Shown here: piece by piece, positions 18,428 through 26,269 of the stretch
How the letters are laid out: each line of letters begins with the position of its first letter
Position numbering within the stretch: the stretch's first letter is position 1
Assembly (NCBI RefSeq): GCF_003419895.1
Contig: NZ_QPMM01000004.1
Location: 62,001 to 126,000 of the forward strand
DNA from: Chitinophaga silvatica
Lineage (GTDB): Bacteria > Bacteroidota > Bacteroidia > Chitinophagales > Chitinophagaceae
Reading direction: 5' to 3'
Length of the DNA: 64,000 nt
Program-made: the position numbers and the translations under genes
The notes under the pieces: generated by a model
Database searches by the model: none
Seen by the model: the letters and a program-made list of their open reading frames with translations, nothing else
Told to the model about the DNA's origin: nothing

Positions 18428-19255
18428 ATGAACGAGTACAGGCCCGGAAAATTTCAGTACCTCCCACTAGTGATCAAAAATCTTATGATCATTAATGGCT
18501 TGGTTTGGTTAGTGCAGATAACACTGTTAAATAGATTTGGTTACGATTTAAGCCGTATGTTTGGCTTACACTACTGGGGTTCTGATCTTTTCAGACCATA
18601 TCAGTTTATAACCCATCTGTTCTTACACGACCCTAAGAATTTTGCGCATGTGCTATTCAACATGTTCACATTGTGGATGTTTGGTGCCACTCTCGAAAAT
18701 CTTTGGGGGCCTAAGCGTTTCCTGATTTTTTACCTCGTTTGCGGATTAGGCGCTGCCCTATGTCATATGGGCGTGCTTACTTATGAGAATCTTAATCTGA
18801 CTAAATATGCTCAGGCTTTTCTGAACGACCCTAACTATACCAACTTTGCACGACTGGATAATAAGTTCGACATTGGCAGTGGCTCTTCATTAAGTATGGA
18901 AGGCCTAAAAACAATGATACAAGCTAATGATCCACAGGCGATTGATTTAGCTGTAGCTTATGTTAGAGACTATGTACATGAATATCGAAATACTGTTACT
19001 ATAGGGGCTTCCGGCGCTGTGTATGGTATTCTGTTCGCTTTCGGATTTCTGTTTCCAAATGCCTATATGTACCTGTACTTCCTCTTCCCTATTAAGGCTA
19101 AATATGTGGTAGCATTCTTGATAGTAGCCGAATTATGGTCTGGTATTCAAAATTCAGCTGGCGACAATGTTGCACACTTCGCTCACTTAGGTGGTGTCTT
19201 ATTTGCCTTCCTGCTGTTGAAAGGCTGGTCTAAACGTCGATCCGATTTTTATTAA
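18428..19255 (+). CDS. Rhomboid family intramembrane serine protease (active site intact)
   Basis: A 275-residue rhomboid with about six membrane segments. The catalytic serine is Ser195 in GASGAVYG and the partner histidine His253 in AHFAHLGG. The N-terminal half shows HVLFNMFTLWMFGATLE, the conserved TM2 segment. Residues about 115-190 form an unusually long polar insert between membrane segments 3 and 4, with a Gly/Ser-rich patch. It cleaves membrane proteins; the substrate is unknown. It lies 6 bp after rlmD, and a second, degenerate rhomboid follows. Confidence 0.9.
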   Translation: MNEYRPGKFQYLPLVIKNLMIINGLVWLVQITLLNRFGYDLSRMFGLHYWGSDLFRPYQFITHLFLHDPKNFAHVLFNMFTLWMFGATLENLWGPKRFLIFYLVCGLGAALCHMGVLTYENLNLTKYAQAFLNDPNYTNFARLDNKFDIGSGSSLSMEGLKTMIQANDPQAIDLAVAYVRDYVHEYRNTVTIGASGAVYGILFAFGFLFPNAYMYLYFLFPIKAKYVVAFLIVAELWSGIQNSAGDNVAHFAHLGGVLFAFLLLKGWSKRRSDFY

Positions 19256-19272
19256 CAGCCGGTTATTAGACG

Positions 19273-19280
19273 TATTTTTG
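19273..19280 (+). promoter_or_regulatory. -7 box upstream of second rhomboid
   Basis: TATTTTTG fits TAnnTTTG, 19 bp upstream of the ATG at 19300, so the second rhomboid may have its own promoter. Confidence 0.4.
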
Positions 19281-19299
19281 TATTGTAAAAATTTGTGCC

Positions 19300-20223
19300 A
19301 TGCAAGTGTCGGAAAAAGAGAAATCCCACCTCTCTCTAGGAGAAGGAAGGAATATGGTAACACAATTAATAGTCACCAATCTTACAATATTTGTTTTCCT
19401 GTTCTTTACAATGGTAATCTATCAGATGGAGAACATTGGAGTACCTCGTTTTTATCAGGATATTATGTCCTGGCTGCGGGTGCCTGCCGATCCGGCAATT
19501 CTGGTGAAGAAGCCATGGACACTCATCACTGCTTTATTTACACATATCAAGGTTGTGGATATCTTCAGCAATATGATATGGCTTTGGTGTTTTGGCACCT
19601 TGCTGCAACAGACTGCGGGGTATAAACGTATTTTACCATTATATCTCTTCGGAGGTATTTGTGGCTTCCTTTTTTATGTTGCAGGCATGCAATTGATTCC
19701 TGCTTTTCATAATGATATTGCTATAAGCACTATTACTGGTGCTGCCGGATGTGTGATGGCATTTGCTATTGGCGTAACTTATATTGCGCCTACTCATCGC
19801 GTTTTTCCTATGTTGGTAGGTGGAATTCCTGTATGGGTAATTACGCTGATTTACTGCGGTCTGACAATCGGAACATTAGCCACCTCTAAACTCACTAACC
19901 AGATTCCTGAATTAGTAGGTGCTGGTTTAGCCGGCTGGTGGTATATGTGGCAATGGCGAAAAGGAAATGATTGGGGAGCAGGATTAAACAAAATAATTCA
20001 TAAAGTTGGGCATAGCTTTCACCCTCCTCAGGAAAAAATGGCTGGTAGCGATAATCTTCACTCCGGCTACAAAGCTACTGAACCAACACTTCCATTCAGA
20101 AGAATCGGAAAAGTACCTGAACAAAAACTAAACGAAATCCTTGATAAGATTAATACCAATGGCTATTCATCTTTATCACCTGAAGAAAAAGATACACTCT
20201 TGAGAGCAAGCAAAACGGAGTAA
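19300..20223 (+). CDS. Rhomboid-like pseudoprotease with C-terminal DUF6576-like tail
   Basis: A 307-residue rhomboid-fold membrane protein. TM2 is recognisable (VVDIFSNMIWLWCFGTLLQ), but the GxSG motif reads GAAG (residues 147-150), so the catalytic Ser is Ala149. The TM6 region (ELVGAGLAGWW) has Gly where the catalytic His should be. It should therefore lack protease activity, like iRhoms and derlins (inference). The cytosolic tail ends in PEQKLNEILDKINTNGYSSLSPEEKDTLL, a motif found at the end of Bacteroidota rhomboids. Met19 is an alternative start. It lies 44 bp after the active rhomboid. Confidence 0.85.
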   Translation: MQVSEKEKSHLSLGEGRNMVTQLIVTNLTIFVFLFFTMVIYQMENIGVPRFYQDIMSWLRVPADPAILVKKPWTLITALFTHIKVVDIFSNMIWLWCFGTLLQQTAGYKRILPLYLFGGICGFLFYVAGMQLIPAFHNDIAISTITGAAGCVMAFAIGVTYIAPTHRVFPMLVGGIPVWVITLIYCGLTIGTLATSKLTNQIPELVGAGLAGWWYMWQWRKGNDWGAGLNKIIHKVGHSFHPPQEKMAGSDNLHSGYKATEPTLPFRRIGKVPEQKLNEILDKINTNGYSSLSPEEKDTLLRASKTE

Positions 20224-20255
20224 GTAGGTTACAGATATTAATTTCCGAAATATCG

Positions 20256-20306
20256 ATTCGCGTACAATAAATTGAAAAAATTTATCGTACGCGAATTTTA
20301 TTTTTG
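20256..20306 (+). terminator. Stem-loop terminator after rhomboid genes, overlapping a -7 box
   Basis: Arms 20256-20272 and 20280-20296 (17 bp, one mismatch, 7-nt loop) are followed by TTTATTTTTG. The last eight bases, TATTTTTG (20299-20306), also fit the TAnnTTTG promoter box for the next gene. Confidence 0.7.
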
Positions 20307-20339
20307 CCAACTCATTTTTTGTTACCTCAATTGCCCCCT

Positions 20340-21440
20340 ATGTTCAAGAAGTATTTTAGTTTTTGCCTGCTTTGGATGAATGCACTATTTGTATGCATGC
20401 TCCTGCTAAGCACTTACCTCCCCTCCTTTAATCCAGCTACCTTTTGGTTACCCGGATTTATTGGATTGTTATTCCCTTTCTTGTTCTTGTTGAATTTATT
20501 GTTAATCGCAGTCTGGGCATTAACGAAACAGACAAGAGAAATGATGATTGCAATATTTGCAGCCCTATGCTGTCTCCCTGCCGCATTTACTACCTGGGGA
20601 ATGCATAGGATGCTCGACAATGACGCGTTATTAAAGCAACATGATAATAAGTCATTTACCCTTATGACCTTTAATACAAGCAGCATGGGTCTTACAGCCT
20701 ATGTTACCGATAAGGCAAAAGAATCTGCTATTTATAATGCAATTGCAGACACCAGCCCCGATATTCTTTGTCTGCAGGAGTTTTATACCAACGAACAAAC
20801 AGGTAAAGAAAAGCATATCGACAGTATTAAAATGAAAGGGAATTATCCGCACTACTACTTTACCCGCGACAAAATCCATTGGGATACCTGGTGTTATGGC
20901 ATCATATTATTTTCAAAATATCCGATAATTGATGCGGCGGCGGTTCCTTGCGGTAAGAGTGAATTTGGTAGTGGAAGCAGCTTTTTGCAAGCAGATTTAT
21001 TGATTAATGAGGATACTATCAGGATCTTTTCTGTACAACTAACCTCATATATGTTCAATAACCAGGATTATGACAACATGAAGGCTCCAAAGGGGAAAGG
21101 AATCTTTTCAAAGATGCGAAGAACATTTGCTCAACGCTCTCAACAAGCCTTACAACTTCAGGAACTTATAGCTGTTAGCCCGTATCCGGTTGTTGTTTGT
21201 GGTGACTTTAATGATACCCCGGTTTCTTTTACCTATAGAACTATCAGCAGCAATTTGCAGGATGCATTTCTTTCGACTCAATTTGGTTGGGGAAGAACCC
21301 TATCCTTTTTATCGCCATCCCTGCGAATTGATTACATTTTACCGCAACGCCGTTTCACTGTTCATGGCAGTAAAACACTGAAAGTTGCACCATCGGAGCA
21401 TTTCCCATTAATAGCCAGACTATCCCTAAAAAAAGATTAA
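20340..21440 (+). CDS. Membrane-anchored endonuclease/exonuclease/phosphatase (EEP) family protein
   Basis: The ATG at 20340 is chosen (a TTG at 20304 extends the frame), giving 366 residues. The N-terminus has two to three membrane segments (to about residue 90), followed by an EEP metal-dependent hydrolase domain: LMTFNTSSMG, ILCLQEFYT (metal-binding Glu), VVCGDFNDTPVSFTY, LRIDYIL, and the terminal SEHFPLIARL (catalytic His). EEP proteins hydrolyse nucleic-acid or phospho-sugar/lipid phosphodiesters; with a membrane anchor, an envelope phosphodiesterase is plausible. It is followed 30 bp later by a paralogue. Confidence 0.85.
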   Translation: MFKKYFSFCLLWMNALFVCMLLLSTYLPSFNPATFWLPGFIGLLFPFLFLLNLLLIAVWALTKQTREMMIAIFAALCCLPAAFTTWGMHRMLDNDALLKQHDNKSFTLMTFNTSSMGLTAYVTDKAKESAIYNAIADTSPDILCLQEFYTNEQTGKEKHIDSIKMKGNYPHYYFTRDKIHWDTWCYGIILFSKYPIIDAAAVPCGKSEFGSGSSFLQADLLINEDTIRIFSVQLTSYMFNNQDYDNMKAPKGKGIFSKMRRTFAQRSQQALQLQELIAVSPYPVVVCGDFNDTPVSFTYRTISSNLQDAFLSTQFGWGRTLSFLSPSLRIDYILPQRRFTVHGSKTLKVAPSEHFPLIARLSLKKD

Positions 21441-21470
21441 CTTTAGTACTTCAACAAAGCAGGATACGCA

Positions 21471-22613
21471 TTGCGGTTTTTACGACTATTTACGAAAGGA
21501 TTTTTTTTGATTTGCAACATCGCGGTGGTAATACTTTTTTTGGCAGCATGTTTAGCTCCTTATATTTCACCAGTATGGTTCTGGCCCATTAGCTTCTTAA
21601 CTCTGACATTTCCTTTCCTGCTTGCGTTAGTGATAATATTTTTAGTAGGATGGGTGTTCTTTAACTATCGCTATGCTTTATTATCATTTATCGCGCTACT
21701 ATTGGGATGGAAGTCGATTACTGCTTTTGTGGCCTTTAATCCGCCTGCCGGAAACAAAGCACTTGCTGTACCCAAAAGCCTTACGGTGATGAGCTATAAT
21801 GTAAGTCAGTTTGGGTTGTACAGAGAACGTGACAGTAAGTATAATCGTCAGGCAATGTTTGCAATGATTAAGAAACAGGAACTTGATATAGCCTGTTTCC
21901 AGGACTTTTATACCTCGGAAAAGACCAATGATTTCAATAACAGAGAAGATATTTCGCAGGAAATGGGATTTCCTTACCGATTCTTTTCAAGCGACTTTAA
22001 TCGTAACGGTATGCAGCATTGGGGATCTATTATCTATTCCAAATTCCCCATTATTGCCTCCGATAAAGTAAAAATGAGCGTAGGCCCAAGAAGCGAAAGC
22101 CTTATCTATGCCGATATTGTTAAAGGAAACGATACTATTCGAATAATAAATATGCACCTGGAATCTTATAGGTTCAACGAAAAAGATTACACTGCAATCA
22201 GAAAAATAAAGAATCAGGAAGATACTGGCCTGGTGGCTACCAAAAGTATCATCCAAAAGATGAGAGAGGCGTATATTCGTCGCAGTCAACAAGCCGATAT
22301 TGTGGGCAGCTTTATTAACAAAAGTCCATATCCTGTGATTGTATGCGGAGACTTTAACGATACTCCGGCTTCCTATACCTATTTTAGGATAAAAGGTAAT
22401 TTACAGGATGCTTTTTTAAGAAAAGGATTAGGAATTGGCCGTACCTTTACCGGGCTGGCACCGACACTAAGAATTGACTATATTTTTGTGAGCAAGGATT
22501 TTAAAGTAAATAGCTTCCGAAAAATCAACTCCGACCTGTCTGACCATTACCCCGTTATTGCTAATTTAAGTCTGACGGGTAGTCAGGAAAGCGAAATCGT
22601 CATTAACAAATAG
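21471..22613 (+). CDS. EEP family membrane protein, tandem paralogue
   Basis: A 380-residue paralogue of the preceding gene, same order: two to three membrane segments, then EEP motifs LTVMSYNVSQFG, IACFQDFYT, VIVCGDFNDTPASYTY, LRIDYIFV and SDHYPVIANL. The usual metal-binding Glu of the LQE motif is Asp here (FQDF), a conservative change. The start is a TTG at 21471, chosen because it gives the same N-terminal membrane layout as the paralogue; no better ATG is present before the first membrane segment. Only 30 bp separate the two genes, so they are probably one transcript. Confidence 0.83.
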   Translation: MRFLRLFTKGFFLICNIAVVILFLAACLAPYISPVWFWPISFLTLTFPFLLALVIIFLVGWVFFNYRYALLSFIALLLGWKSITAFVAFNPPAGNKALAVPKSLTVMSYNVSQFGLYRERDSKYNRQAMFAMIKKQELDIACFQDFYTSEKTNDFNNREDISQEMGFPYRFFSSDFNRNGMQHWGSIIYSKFPIIASDKVKMSVGPRSESLIYADIVKGNDTIRIINMHLESYRFNEKDYTAIRKIKNQEDTGLVATKSIIQKMREAYIRRSQQADIVGSFINKSPYPVIVCGDFNDTPASYTYFRIKGNLQDAFLRKGLGIGRTFTGLAPTLRIDYIFVSKDFKVNSFRKINSDLSDHYPVIANLSLTGSQESEIVINK

Positions 22614-22696
22614 CTGAATTATTATGAAAATGAATAATATTTTTGTGGCTGATCGATGTTGTTGTCGGAGCATTATTGTACCCGGAAAACAATATT

Positions 22697-22704
22697 TATC
22701 TTTG
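22697..22704 (+). promoter_or_regulatory. cysS promoter -7 box
   Basis: TATCTTTG fits TAnnTTTG; a TTG at 22676-22678 lies 18 bp upstream and may be the -33 element. The ATG is 64 bp downstream, leaving a leader containing a stem-loop. Confidence 0.55.
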
Positions 22705-22724
22705 CAACCACCAATTAAAACATA

Positions 22725-22757
22725 GATGCTATGAGGGGAACTAGCTCCCGGAGCATC
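22725..22757 (+). promoter_or_regulatory. Stem-loop in the cysS leader
   Basis: GATGCT (22725-22730) pairs with AGCATC (22752-22757), and GGGA (22736-22739) pairs with TCCC (22746-22749) inside. It ends 11 bp before the cysS ATG, where it could affect ribosome access. Any regulatory role is inference. Confidence 0.35.
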
Positions 22758-22768
22758 ACTTAAAAGAT

Positions 22769-24268
22769 ATGTCAGAACTTAAGATATATAACTCGTTACA
22801 TCGTCAGAAAGAAGTATTTAAGCCATTACACCCCGGGCATGTTGGAATGTATGTATGCGGACCTACAGTATCAGGAGAATCACATCTTGGGCATGCTCGC
22901 CCGTATATTACATTTGATGTAGTATTTCGTTATCTCAAACATTTAGGATTTAAAGTACGCTACGTACGTAATATTACAGATGCCGGTCACTTTGAAGAAG
23001 TAGATCGTGCAGCTGAAGATAAAATTTCCAAATCAGCCTTGCTTGAAAAGCTGGAACCAATGGAACTGGTGCAGAAATACACCAATTTATACCATTGGGC
23101 CATGCTGCAGTTCAACTGCCTTGAACCAAGTATTGAGCCAACCGCTACCGGCCATATTATTGAGCAGATAGAAATGATCAAAACCATAATTGAAAAAGGC
23201 TATGCCTATGAAAAGAATGGTAGTGTTTATTTTGATGTTAAAAAATATGCCTCCACCCATGACTACGGCATCCTGAGCGGCAGAGTACTGGAAGATATGT
23301 TGGAAACAACCCGTGAATTGGAAGGACAGGACGAAAAACACAATAAAGCCGATTTTGCACTATGGAAGAATGCACCACCAGAGCATATTATGCGCTGGCC
23401 TAGCCCTTGGGGCGAAGGCTTCCCTGGCTGGCATATCGAGTGCTCGGCAATGAGCGCAAAATACCTGGGCGATGAGTTTGATATTCACGGCGGAGGAATG
23501 GATCTTCAGTTCCCTCATCATGAATCAGAAATAGCCCAAAGTGAAATTGCTCATGGGCATATGATGGCTAAGTATTGGATGCATAACAATATGATCACCA
23601 TTAATGGCCGTAAAATGGGTAAAGCTTATGGCAATACTATCAAACTCACGGAAATGTTTTCCGGTGAAAATACCCAGCTCGATAAAGCATATAGTCCAAT
23701 GACTATTCGCTTCTTCGTATTACAAACCCATTATCGGAGCACCCTCGATTTCTCTAACGAAGCATTACAAGCTGCTGAAAAAGGATTGCAAAGATTATGG
23801 AGCGCTTACGAAACTTTACAGCAATTAACTTATACCCCGGCAAACGGTCTGCCTGTCAACGAAGAGTTAGATAAACAAATACAGACATGGTGCCTGGAAT
23901 GTGAAGAATTCATCAATGATGATTTCAACACCGCCAAAGTACTTGCTAATTTATTTGAGCTCACTCCGGTGATTAATTCATTGAAAGGAGGGCAAATAAA
24001 AATGCATGAAATCAGTGAAGCAACCTTCAATCAGTTGAAACAAACCTGGGAAACTTATCTAATCAATATTCTGGGTATCCAGATGGATGATAAGGGGCTC
24101 GACGATAATAAGCTGGATGGAGTATTGCAAATGCTGATTGAAATGCGTAAAGAGGCTAAAAGCCGTAAAGATTATGCTGCCAGCGATAAGATCAGAAATG
24201 AACTGCTTTCAATTGGCATACAATTAAAGGACGAGAAGGACGGTACGGTTTCGTATAGCCTGCAATAA
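22769..24268 (+). CDS. cysS: Cysteine--tRNA ligase
   Basis: A 499-residue class I synthetase charging tRNA-Cys. Visible are [19 protein letters not shown] (zinc Cys and HIGH motif as HLGH), WHIECSAMS, the zinc-binding [19 protein letters not shown], and the KMSKS-equivalent [10 protein letters not shown]. The last is KMGKA rather than KMSKS; a Gly in the middle position is common in Bacteroidota. The helical C-terminal anticodon-binding part has [20 protein letters not shown], as in the family. Length is normal. The M28 peptidase gene follows after 18 bp. Confidence 0.96.
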   Translation: MSELKIYNSLHRQKEVFKPLHPGHVGMYVCGPTVSGESHLGHARPYITFDVVFRYLKHLGFKVRYVRNITDAGHFEEVDRAAEDKISKSALLEKLEPMELVQKYTNLYHWAMLQFNCLEPSIEPTATGHIIEQIEMIKTIIEKGYAYEKNGSVYFDVKKYASTHDYGILSGRVLEDMLETTRELEGQDEKHNKADFALWKNAPPEHIMRWPSPWGEGFPGWHIECSAMSAKYLGDEFDIHGGGMDLQFPHHESEIAQSEIAHGHMMAKYWMHNNMITINGRKMGKAYGNTIKLTEMFSGENTQLDKAYSPMTIRFFVLQTHYRSTLDFSNEALQAAEKGLQRLWSAYETLQQLTYTPANGLPVNEELDKQIQTWCLECEEFINDDFNTAKVLANLFELTPVINSLKGGQIKMHEISEATFNQLKQTWETYLINILGIQMDDKGLDDNKLDGVLQMLIEMRKEAKSRKDYAASDKIRNELLSIGIQLKDEKDGTVSYSLQ

Positions 24269-24286
24269 AAACTTCCGATAAATATC

Positions 24287-25282
24287 ATGCGAAAAGCTCT
24301 TAGTATACTGTTAGCGCTGGCCATTTTTGCCGGCGCTTGTCAGCAATCTGGCAACAGTAACAATAACAATAATAACGATAGTACAGGAGCCAGTAAGGTA
24401 GATAAGATCTTAGGTCCGGTTCCTGTGTTTCAGGCCGATTCTGCCTACGATTATGTAGCCAAACAGGTGAGCTTTGGACCAAGAATACCAAATACTCCGG
24501 CACAGGAAAAATGTGCTAACTGGCTGATCGAAAAATTAAAAACCTGGTCAGATACAGTATATGTTCAGAAAACCACGGTTATTGGTCCTAATAAAGAGAA
24601 GTTACCTTGTATCAATATCATTGGTAGCTTCAATCCTGCTGCCAAGCAAAGAGTACTTTTACTGGCACACTGGGATACCCGTCCGTGGGCCGATGAAGAC
24701 GCTTTCGATAAAACAAAGAAAATTGACGGGGCCGATGACGGAGCAAGTGGTGTAGCTGTTTTATTGGAGGCTGCAAGGCAGTTCCATTTACAGCGCCCGG
24801 AAGCCGGAATTGACATTCTTCTGGTTGATGTGGAAGATTATGGTTCTAAAACTGACGAAAACTCTTTTTGCCTAGGCACTCAATATTGGGCAAAAAACCC
24901 ACATATCCCTGGTTATAAAGCCAATTATGGTATATTATTCGACATGGTTGGTGGCCGCGGAACTCAGTTCTATATGGAAGGGTTTTCCAAGCAATATGCC
25001 GGCGCACAAATGAAGTTGTTCTGGGATGTAGCAAACCAATTAGGCTATTCTGATTTTTTCAGGTATGAAAACAATGGTGCATTCATCACAGATGATCATG
25101 TGCCGGTAAATACCATCGCCAATATTCCAACCTTTGATATTATTGCTTTGCAGCCAAATAATGATTTCGCACCTCATTGGCATACACAAAATGATAATAT
25201 CAACGTAATAGATCGAAATACCCTGAAAGCGGTTGGCCAAACACTGTTACAGGTCATATATAATCAGCCGTTTGGGTATTAG
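24287..25282 (+). CDS. M28 family zinc peptidase / glutaminyl-peptide cyclotransferase-like lipoprotein
   Basis: A 331-residue lipoprotein (lipobox FAGAC, Cys18) followed by a poly-Asn linker and an M28 fold. Zinc-ligand motifs are LLAHWDTRP (His128), DGADDGASGVAVLLE (Asp151) and DVEDYG, with a C-terminal NDFAPHWHTQNDNINVID. The combination WDTRPWADED and FAPHWHTQ-D is characteristic of the glutaminyl cyclases that form N-terminal pyroglutamate, in the M28 family. It is therefore probably a periplasmic or surface glutaminyl cyclase, with aminopeptidase as alternative. Its stop is directly followed by a large repeat block. Confidence 0.87.
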   Translation: MRKALSILLALAIFAGACQQSGNSNNNNNNDSTGASKVDKILGPVPVFQADSAYDYVAKQVSFGPRIPNTPAQEKCANWLIEKLKTWSDTVYVQKTTVIGPNKEKLPCINIIGSFNPAAKQRVLLLAHWDTRPWADEDAFDKTKKIDGADDGASGVAVLLEAARQFHLQRPEAGIDILLVDVEDYGSKTDENSFCLGTQYWAKNPHIPGYKANYGILFDMVGGRGTQFYMEGFSKQYAGAQMKLFWDVANQLGYSDFFRYENNGAFITDDHVPVNTIANIPTFDIIALQPNNDFAPHWHTQNDNINVIDRNTLKAVGQTLLQVIYNQPFGY

Positions 25283-25320
25283 TGGCTCGCGGAGGAGCAA
25301 AGTTTTTTTTAAGAGACATA

Positions 25321-25460
25321 AGAGATTTTTATAAAGAGATTTTTATAAAGAGATTTTTATAAAGAGATTTTTATAAAGAGATTTTTATAAAGAGATTTTT
25401 ATAAAGAGATTTTTATAAAGAGATTTTTATAAAGAGATTTTTATAAAGAGATTTTTATAA
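25321..25460 (+). repeat. Tandem array of ten identical 14-mers
   Basis: AGAGATTTTTATAA is repeated ten times without a single mismatch, with partial copies at both ends. Such perfection suggests recent expansion by slippage, so copy number probably varies between strains. Confidence 0.97.
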
Positions 25461-25462
25461 AG

Positions 25463-25518
25463 AGGCGAATATTATTAAGGATTCCAAATAAACTCGTGAT
25501 CCTTAATAATATTCGCCT
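25463..25518. terminator. Perfect 20-bp stem-loop
   Basis: Arms 25463-25482 and 25499-25518 are perfectly complementary with a 16-nt loop, and TTATGTTTT follows on the plus strand. It probably ends the cysS/M28 transcript, though it lies 180 bp after the stop. Confidence 0.7.
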
Positions 25519-25637
25519 TTATGTTTTATCAAATTATTGCTCTTAAAAAACCCTTATGCCTCTTAAAAAAACTTTCCTTCTCTGCGAGAAATATCAAAAT
25601 GTAAATACAATGCGTAGCATTTAATTAATTTAGTGCT

Positions 25638-26255
25638 ATGAATGTGCAGGGAAGCATATTTGATGACGAGAATGTTATCAACATTCCATTATTGAACGGA
25701 GAAATGGACTATTACCCCAAATTTTTCTCTGAACAGGAAAGTAATGCCCTTATGCAAGCATTAAGAGCCTCATTAGACTGGAAACAGGAATCTATGAAGC
25801 TATATGGCAAAGATATCCTTTTTCCCCGGCTAATGGCCTGGTATGGTGATGCAGGGAGTAATTACAGTTTCTCTGGCAGAAACTATACCCCGGTACCCTG
25901 GACGACTGAATTGCTTGAGATCAGGAATCGCCTTACTCCTTTGTGCGGAAAAACATTCAATAGTGTATTAGCTAATCTCTATAGAAACGGAAACGATGCA
26001 ATGGGCTGGCATGCCGATGATGAGCCGGAACTTGGCCCCCACCCTATTATAGCATCTGTAAATTTTGGAGCTACCAGAAAATTCCGCCTTCGCTATAAGA
26101 ATAACCATCAACTTACCTACGAACTTCCACTCTCTCATGGTTCTTTGTTAGTCATGAAAGGCACTCTACAGGAATTCTGGGAACATCAGATTCCTAAAAC
26201 CAAAAAAGTTTTGTCCGAAAGAATCAATCTAACCTTTAGGCATATCACCCCTTAA
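25638..26255 (+). CDS. AlkB-like alpha-ketoglutarate-dependent dioxygenase
   Basis: A 205-residue Fe(II)/2-oxoglutarate dioxygenase of the ALKBH2/3-like branch, which removes alkyl lesions from nucleic-acid bases by oxidation. The iron ligands are His125 and Asp127 (GWHADDEPELGP) and His183 (EFWEHQIPKT); the 2-oxoglutarate-binding arginines are Arg195 and Arg201 (RINLTFR). The substrate-recognition loop includes FPRLMAWYGDAGSNYSFSG and VLANLYRNGND. Length is usual. A SIR2-like gene follows after 14 bp on the same strand, indicating cotranscription. Confidence 0.92.
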   Translation: MNVQGSIFDDENVINIPLLNGEMDYYPKFFSEQESNALMQALRASLDWKQESMKLYGKDILFPRLMAWYGDAGSNYSFSGRNYTPVPWTTELLEIRNRLTPLCGKTFNSVLANLYRNGNDAMGWHADDEPELGPHPIIASVNFGATRKFRLRYKNNHQLTYELPLSHGSLLVMKGTLQEFWEHQIPKTKKVLSERINLTFRHITP

Positions 26256-26269
26256 AAAGTAATATCGCT

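Larger units (their letters stand above)
25286..25588. repeat. Nested repeat block flanked by 37-bp inverted repeats
   Basis: The outer arms 25286-25322 and 25553-25588 are inverted copies with four mismatches and one single-T gap. Between them lie ten perfect copies of a 14-mer and a 20-bp perfect hairpin. No open frame or transposase is present. The block begins 4 bp after the stop of the M28 gene and ends 49 bp before the AlkB gene. It could act as a terminator, a structured RNA or a non-autonomous repetitive element; the sequence alone does not decide. Confidence 0.85.

Noticed and set aside
20304..20339. TTG start for the first EEP protein
   Set aside because: The extension is not hydrophobic and overlaps the promoter box; the ATG at 20340 begins a normal membrane segment.
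22697..22768. T-box riboswitch for cysS
   Set aside because: No T-box sequence or specifier-loop structure is visible, and the leader is far too short.
25286..25588. Retron or CRISPR-like element
   Set aside because: The outer inverted repeats resemble retron a1/a2, but no reverse transcriptase lies in the window; the 14-mers have no spacers, so it is not a CRISPR array.
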